Origin: Flavobacteriaceae bacterium GF1
GTDB lineage: Bacteria; Bacteroidota; Bacteroidia; Flavobacteriales; Flavobacteriaceae
NCBI GenBank assembly: GCA_009797885.1
Contig: WNKP01000006.1
Coordinates: 248,001 to 312,000, forward strand
Length of the DNA: 64,000 bases
Reading direction: 5' to 3'
Positions 59,067 through 64,000 of this stretch are shown here, in pieces (the first letter of the stretch is position 1; each line of letters begins with the position of its first letter). A model generated the notes under the pieces. The model did not search any database. It was not told the DNA's origin and saw only the letters and a program-made list of their open reading frames with translations. Both the position numbers and the translations under genes were made by a program.

Positions 59067-62000
59067 TTATCGTTTTAGGGAGAAATGCCCGGAAAGTATT
59101 TTGCCATTATGATATTCAAACTTAAACCAGTAGTCATCGGGTGGGGCTGGATTTCCCAAATAGTTGCCATCCCAGCCCTTACTGTTTGTTGGGATCTGTT
59201 GTATAAGTTTTCCAAATTGGTCATAGATGGCCGTTGAAGCGTCAGGAAGGCGCTCCGCCCCAATGATGTTCCAATAATCGTTGGCATTATCCCCATTCGG
59301 GGTAAAAAACTTTTGATACCCAATTGCGGCCACCTCTTCCATCAATATCCTACATCGGGAAGATGTTCTGGCATACACGGTATACACCCCGGGAAAGATT
59401 TGAAATACGTTGTCGGTCTGGTAGGTGTTCCCATCTACCGAATATTCAAGGTCCCCGGTTCCGGTGGCGGTCACAGTTAAGGTGATCACATCGGAAAACC
59501 CACTTGTGGAAACCGATAGGGTTTCCGGAACATCGGAGTCGAACACTTCAAAGTATACGGTCTTTTCACAGTCAATTCCATTTTGGGTTTGTATTGCGGT
59601 TAGGGAATACTTTCCGGAATCCTCGATTACAACGGTTCTGTCTTCGCTTATAATTTCTCCATTTTCTTTTTTAATCCATACCCAACTATCAAAATTATCA
59701 CCACCATCCAGTTGAAGTGCCGCGTCGTCTGGGCAAATGAAGTACGTTTCTTTCAGATTTGGTTGTGGCAAAGGATTGATGAATAACTGAAAAGAGGAGG
59801 TCGTATAGCAATGATCATTTGCGATTCGCACGAAAATAGTTTGTTCAGGGGCAGTAGTGGAAAATGTGGTGGGATTCTCTAGCCAGTCCTTACCCTTATC
59901 CGCATCTTCCCATGAGGTATAATAGGTGATGTTGAACTGTGAGGCTTCCTGTTGGCCGGCCAAGATCTCATCTTCCTTTTCGGTAAGGTCAAAGGTATGG
60001 AACCCATCATTGTTGTTATCGCAGACCACCCAATTTTCGACTTTGTTTGCCACCGGGGTATCGTTGACGATCAGCTGAAAGGAGGAGGTGGCATGGCAAT
60101 CGGCACTGTCCCGATTCTCAATCCGTGCATAAACGGTTTGTCCGGGAGCCTTAGTGGAAAATGCGCTGGGATTCAGCAGCGGATTCGTACCCGAGTCCGC
60201 ATGTTCCTGGGAGGTATGGTAGGTGATGTTGAACTGTGAGGCCCCCTGTTGGTCGGTCAAGGTCAAGATCTCATCTTCCTTTTTGGTAAGGTCAAAGGTA
60301 TGTTCTCCATCATTGTCGTCATCGCATACGGTCCAATTTTCGACCTTTTCCGCCACGGGGACATCGATGACCAATTGAAAGGATGTGGTGGCATGGCAAC
60401 TGGCATTTGCGACCCGTACGTAAATGGTTTGTTGGTACCGGAGCGTATTGGTAAATGTGGTAGGATTCTCCAGCGGATTTGTACCCTTCTCCGCATTTTC
60501 CGGGGTGGTGTGGTAGGTAATGATGAACTGCGAGGCCCCCTGTTGGCCGGTCAGGGTCAAGATTTCATTTTCCTTTTCGGTAAGGTCAAAGGTATGAAAC
60601 CCATCATTGTTATCGTCGCAGACTGTCCAATTGTCCACGTCCTTTTCCACAGAGGGGTATTCGTTGACAATCAAATTAAAGGAAGTGGTGCTATGGCAAT
60701 TTTCATTCACAATGCGAGCGTAAATGGTCTGTGCAGGGTCCGTACTTGATAGGGTGACATTCAGCAGTGGACTGACATTGTTTTGGGCATCGCCCGGGCT
60801 ACTGTGGTAGCTTACCGAATATTCGTGTGTCGGCTGCCCTCCGAGGATTTTATCGTTTTGTTCGGTAAGGTCGAAGGTATAACTTCCAGCACCGCTGTCA
60901 AGGCATACGGTCAAGTTTTCAATCGGTTTCGCCAAGGGGGTATTGCTGACGATCAGGTCAAAAGTGGCTGTGCTATGGCAATGTTCATTTGAGATGCGCG
61001 CGTAAATGGTCTGTCTGGGTTCCGTAGTGGATAGGGTGACGTCCTTCAGTTTATTGGCATCATTTTGGGCATCGTCCTGGCTGCCGTGATAGGTTATAGT
61101 GTAGTCATCCGACGATCGCCCGTCCAGGATCTCATCATCTTTGTCGGAAAGCTTGAAGGTATAAAGTCCATCACCGTGATCGCAGACCGCCCAATCGTTC
61201 ACTTCCTTTGCCATAGGGGTAGGGTGGATGATCAGGTCAAAAGAAGTGGTGCTATAGCATTGGGTTGTCCGATTCTCGACCCTTGTGTAAATAGTTTGTA
61301 GGTTCGGGACGGTATTGGAAAATGCCATAGCATTCAACGGATTCACATCCCCTTCGGCATCCACTAGGCTAGGGTGGTAGCTTACCGCATATTCGGTTGG
61401 CGATTGCCTGCCGAGGATTTCACCGTCTTTGTCGGAAAGCTCAAAGGTATACAATCCGTCATTGTTGTCATCGCAGACCTCCCAATCGTTCACTTCGTTT
61501 GCTACAGGAGTATCGATGATCAAATCAAAAAGGGTAGTGCTATAGCATTGGGTTGCTAGATTCTCGACCCGCGCGTAAATAGTTTGCCCGGGGGCCGCGC
61601 TGGAGAATGTGGTAGCATTCTGTGGATTCGTATCCCCTTCAGCATCCGTCTGGCTGAGGTGGTAGCTTACGGCATGCTCGGTTGGCGATTGCCCGCCCAG
61701 GATGCCATCATCATTAATGGTAAGGTCAAAGGTATGGAAGCCATCAATGTCGTCATCGCAGACCGACCAGTCGTCCACTTCGTTTGCCACAGGGGTATCA
61801 CTAATGATCAGATCAAAATTTGTCACATCGTAACAATCGGGCTTTTTATTCGCGTAGATCCTTGCATAAATGGTCTGTTGGTCCGGAATGGTATTGGAAA
61901 ATGCGGTGATGTTGAGTGGGTTCATATTCCCTTCGGCCTCCGTTTGGCTGAGGTGGTAGCTTACCACATATTCGGTTGGCGATTGCGTGCCCAGGATTTC

Positions 62001-64000
62001 ACCGTTTTTGTCGGAAAGCTTGAAGGTATAAGACCCATCATGGTTGTCATCGCAGACCGACCAGTCGTCTACTTCGTTCGCCACAGGGGTAGCGTTGATG
62101 ATCAGGTCAAAATCCGTCACATCGTAACAATTGGGGTTTTTATTCGCCTGGATCCGTGCATAAATTGTTAGTTCGGGGGCAGTACTGGAAAATACGTTGG
62201 CATTCAGCGGATTCGTATTCCCTTCGGCCTCCGTTTGGCTGAGGTGGTAGCTTACGGTATGTTCGGTTGGCGATTGCCCGCCCAGAACATCATCATTTTT
62301 GTCAGAAAGCTTGAAGGTATAAGACCCATCATTGTTGTCATCGCAGACCGACCAGTCGTCTACTTCGTTCGCCACAGGGGTATTGTGGACGATCAGGTTA
62401 AAATCCGTCACATCGTAACAATCGGGGTTATTGTTCGCCTGGATCCGTGCGTAAATGGCTTGTTGGTACGTGATGGTATTGGAAAATGCGGTAGCGTTCA
62501 GGGGATTCGCACCCCCTTGGGCATCCGTGAGGCTTATGTGGTAGCTTACTGCATGTTCGGTTGGTGATTGCCCTCCGAGGATTTCACCGTCTTTGTCAGT
62601 AAGCTCAAAGGTATACAATCCATCATTGTTGTCATCGCAGACCGTCCAATCGTTCACTTGGTTTGCCACAGGGGGGGCATTGATGATCAGTTGAAATGAA
62701 GTGGTGCTATAGCACCGGGTTGCCCTATTCTCGATACGCACGTAAATGGTTTGTCCAGGAGCGGTACTGGAAAATGCGGTAGCGTTCAATGGATTCGTAC
62801 CCCCTTGGGCGTCCGAGATGTTCGTGTGGTAGCTTAGGGTGTATTCGGTTGGTGACTGCGTCCCCAGGATCTCACCATCTTTGTCGGAAAGCTTGAAGGT
62901 ATAACTTCCATGATTGTTATCATCACAGGCCAACCAATCGTCCACTTCGTTCGCCACAGGGGGGGTATTGATGATCAGGTCAAAAGAGGTGGTGCTATAA
63001 CATTGGGTCGCCCGATTCTCGACCCGGACGTAAATAATTTGTAGGTTTGGGACGGTATTGGAAAACGCGGTAGCGTTCAGAGGATTCGCATCCCCTTCGG
63101 CATCCGTCAGACTGGTATGGTAGCTTAGGGGGTAGTCGGATGGTGATTGCCCGCCCAGAATTTCCCCATCTTTGTCGGTGAGTTTAAAGGTATACAACCC
63201 ATCATCGTTGTCATCGCAGACTATCCAGTCGTTTACGCTGTTTACAACAGGGATATCGTTGATGATCAGGTCAAAAGAGGTAGTACCATAACATTGGGTC
63301 GCCTTACTCTCAACACGCGCGTAAATAGTTTGTTGATCCGGGACGGTATTGGAAAATGCGGTTGCGTTCAGCGGATTCGTATTTCCTTCGGCATCTGTCT
63401 GGCTTGTGTGGTAGCTTACGGTATACTGGTCTGGCGACTGTGTGCCCAGAATGTCCCTATTTTTGTCGGAAAGTTTGAAGGTATACAATCCATCATTGTT
63501 GTCATCGCAGACCGTCCAATCGTCCACTTGGCTTGCCAAAGGGGGGGTATTGATGATCAGGTCAAAAGTGGTGGTGCTATAGCAATACGTTGTAAGATTC
63601 TCGACCCTTGCGTAAATGGTTTGTAGGTTTGGAACGGTATTGGAAAATGCCGAAGTGTTCAGCGAATTCACATCGCCTTCGGCCTCCGCTAGGCTGGTGT
63701 GGTAGCTTACGGCGTATTTGGTAGGCGACTGCGTGCCCAGAATATCCCCGTTTTTGTCGGAGAGTTTGAAGGTATACAATCCATCATTGTTGTCATCGCA
63801 GACAGACCAATCGTTGATGTTGTTGACTACTGGTGGGGTATTGATGATCAGGTTAAAAGAGGTGGTGCTATAACACTGTGTTGTAAGATTCTCGACCCGG
63901 ACGTAAATAGTTTGTAGGTTTGGGACGGTATTGGAAAATGCAGTAGCGTTCAGTGGATTCGTATCCCCTTCGGCATCCGTTAGGCTGGTGTGATAGCTTA
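59067..64000 (-). CDS. giant repeat adhesin with T9SS type B sorting domain, partial
   Basis: At least 1640 residues; the N-terminus lies beyond the right edge and the frame stays open to it. It consists of about 14 visible copies of a 97-residue domain with signature VCDDNNDGLYTFKLSDKDGE, SYHTSLTDAEGDTNPLNATA, FSNTVPNLQTIYARVENRTT and QCYSTTSFDLIIN. Each has two cysteines likely forming a disulfide, and a DDNNDG loop resembling a calcium site. An Ig-like domain then leads to the type B C-terminal signal (FFTPNGDNANDYWNI, IYDQFGKLIQQIP, GWDGNYLGNPAPPDDYWFKF). It is thus exported by T9SS as in gliding-motility-associated proteins. It is a likely adhesin. It precedes the lipoprotein and pseudopilus genes. 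Confidence 0.92.
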   Translation of the reverse strand, partial: SYHTSLTDAEGDTNPLNATAFSNTVPNLQTIYVRVENLTTQCYSTTSFNLIINTPPVVNNINDWSVCDDNNDGLYTFKLSDKNGDILGTQSPTKYAVSYHTSLAEAEGDVNSLNTSAFSNTVPNLQTIYARVENLTTYCYSTTTFDLIINTPPLASQVDDWTVCDDNNDGLYTFKLSDKNRDILGTQSPDQYTVSYHTSQTDAEGNTNPLNATAFSNTVPDQQTIYARVESKATQCYGTTSFDLIINDIPVVNSVNDWIVCDDNDDGLYTFKLTDKDGEILGGQSPSDYPLSYHTSLTDAEGDANPLNATAFSNTVPNLQIIYVRVENRATQCYSTTSFDLIINTPPVANEVDDWLACDDNNHGSYTFKLSDKDGEILGTQSPTEYTLSYHTNISDAQGGTNPLNATAFSSTAPGQTIYVRIENRATRCYSTTSFQLIINAPPVANQVNDWTVCDDNNDGLYTFELTDKDGEILGGQSPTEHAVSYHISLTDAQGGANPLNATAFSNTITYQQAIYARIQANNNPDCYDVTDFNLIVHNTPVANEVDDWSVCDDNNDGSYTFKLSDKNDDVLGGQSPTEHTVSYHLSQTEAEGNTNPLNANVFSSTAPELTIYARIQANKNPNCYDVTDFDLIINATPVANEVDDWSVCDDNHDGSYTFKLSDKNGEILGTQSPTEYVVSYHLSQTEAEGNMNPLNITAFSNTIPDQQTIYARIYANKKPDCYDVTNFDLIISDTPVANEVDDWSVCDDDIDGFHTFDLTINDDGILGGQSPTEHAVSYHLSQTDAEGDTNPQNATTFSSAAPGQTIYARVENLATQCYSTTLFDLIIDTPVANEVNDWEVCDDNNDGLYTFELSDKDGEILGRQSPTEYAVSYHPSLVDAEGDVNPLNAMAFSNTVPNLQTIYTRVENRTTQCYSTTSFDLIIHPTPMAKEVNDWAVCDHGDGLYTFKLSDKDDEILDGRSSDDYTITYHGSQDDAQNDANKLKDVTLSTTEPRQTIYARISNEHCHSTATFDLIVSNTPLAKPIENLTVCLDSGAGSYTFDLTEQNDKILGGQPTHEYSVSYHSSPGDAQNNVSPLLNVTLSSTDPAQTIYARIVNENCHSTTSFNLIVNEYPSVEKDVDNWTVCDDNNDGFHTFDLTEKENEILTLTGQQGASQFIITYHTTPENAEKGTNPLENPTTFTNTLRYQQTIYVRVANASCHATTSFQLVIDVPVAEKVENWTVCDDDNDGEHTFDLTKKEDEILTLTDQQGASQFNITYHTSQEHADSGTNPLLNPSAFSTKAPGQTVYARIENRDSADCHATSSFQLIVNDTPVANKVENWVVCDNNNDGFHTFDLTEKEDEILAGQQEASQFNITYYTSWEDADKGKDWLENPTTFSTTAPEQTIFVRIANDHCYTTSSFQLFINPLPQPNLKETYFICPDDAALQLDGGDNFDSWVWIKKENGEIISEDRTVVIEDSGKYSLTAIQTQNGIDCEKTVYFEVFDSDVPETLSVSTSGFSDVITLTVTATGTGDLEYSVDGNTYQTDNVFQIFPGVYTVYARTSSRCRILMEEVAAIGYQKFFTPNGDNANDYWNIIGAERLPDASTAIYDQFGKLIQQIPTNSKGWDGNYLGNPAPPDDYWFKFEYHNGKILSGHFSLKR
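59790..64000 (-). repeat. tandem ~291-bp coding repeats of the adhesin
   Basis: The segment corresponding to GTCATCGCAGAC recurs at 63792, 63501, 63210, 62919, 62631, 62337, 62046, 61752, 61467 and on leftwards: steps of 285-294 bp, mostly 291. DNA identity between neighbours is high enough to suggest ongoing duplication or gene conversion, and copies towards the 3' end of the gene (59800-61200) are more diverged. Confidence 0.9.

Noticed and set aside
61584-62171. Long plus-strand ORFs opposite the adhesin repeats (also 60249-60749, 63147-63626)
   Set aside because: Their repeated phrases (VIADRPVVHFV) simply mirror the adhesin repeats on the other strand.

Overview
The window is a piece of a Flavobacteriaceae (Bacteroidota) chromosome, probably a marine relative of Muricauda/Allomuricauda or Maribacter. 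This rests on T9SS type A and type B C-terminal sorting domains, an Oar-like TonB-dependent receptor, DUF4199, DUF4286, DUF6428 and HTTM proteins, a bifunctional OlsF-like acyltransferase, Bacteroidetes-type promoters (TAnnTTTG) and weak or absent Shine-Dalgarno signals. Genus assignment is inference.

Layout. 1-2.3 kb: a partial GH29 fucosidase and a serine hydrolase. 2.3-3.4 kb: a 119-bp-period palindromic array holding a GIY-YIG nuclease gene. 3.5-13.7 kb: mfd, then the four-gene ligase-associated DNA repair cassette (exonuclease, ATP-dependent ligase, Lhr-like helicase, PdeM phosphoesterase). Its junctions are invaded by palindromes and by two small nuclease genes (DUF559, GIY-YIG). 13.9-19 kb: TerB-like protein, fbp, GNAT-aspartokinase, OlsF-like acyltransferase. 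19-20.8 kb: an arsenic operon (arsR, DUF6428, ArsN1-like GNAT, arsC) without a visible efflux pump. 20.9-32.4 kb: TM2 protein, a small MITE, ferredoxin plus U32 protein, then a long leftward series of housekeeping and small genes (ksgA, mgtE, a dehydrogenase, a LuxR-type regulator, serS and others). 32.5-41.6 kb: HTTM protein, ribF, a secreted T9SS metalloprotease with its coupled lipoprotein, pth, rplY, prs. 41.7-50.8 kb: tRNA-Leu(CAA), a Crp/Fnr regulator, a TonB-dependent receptor, a glutaredoxin/Kef antiporter pair divergent from a cNMP-domain histidine kinase and a receiver-flavoprotein fusion, then a second MITE. 51.2-53.5 kb: a DUF1080 lipoprotein and a Gfo/Idh/MocA oxidoreductase. 53.9-64 kb: a leftward, tightly packed operon of type II secretion-like parts (GspC-, K-, I-, J- and F-like) with two lipoproteins, downstream of a very large T9SS type B adhesin of about 97-residue repeats that runs off the right edge.

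The most unusual signals are: (1) a DUF559 nuclease gene bracketed by matching double hairpins in inverted orientation, sitting exactly between the lhr stop and the pdeM start; (2) palindromes fused in frame to the ends of the exonuclease and ligase genes; (3) two related MITEs, each with a 3-bp TNA target duplication that re-creates the stop codon of the invaded gene; (4) a T2SS-like C-K-I-J-F operon without visible G, D or E, next to a giant adhesin; (5) a receiver/thioredoxin-reductase-like fusion that has lost the redox CxxC. All calls come from reading the sequence; no database search was run.
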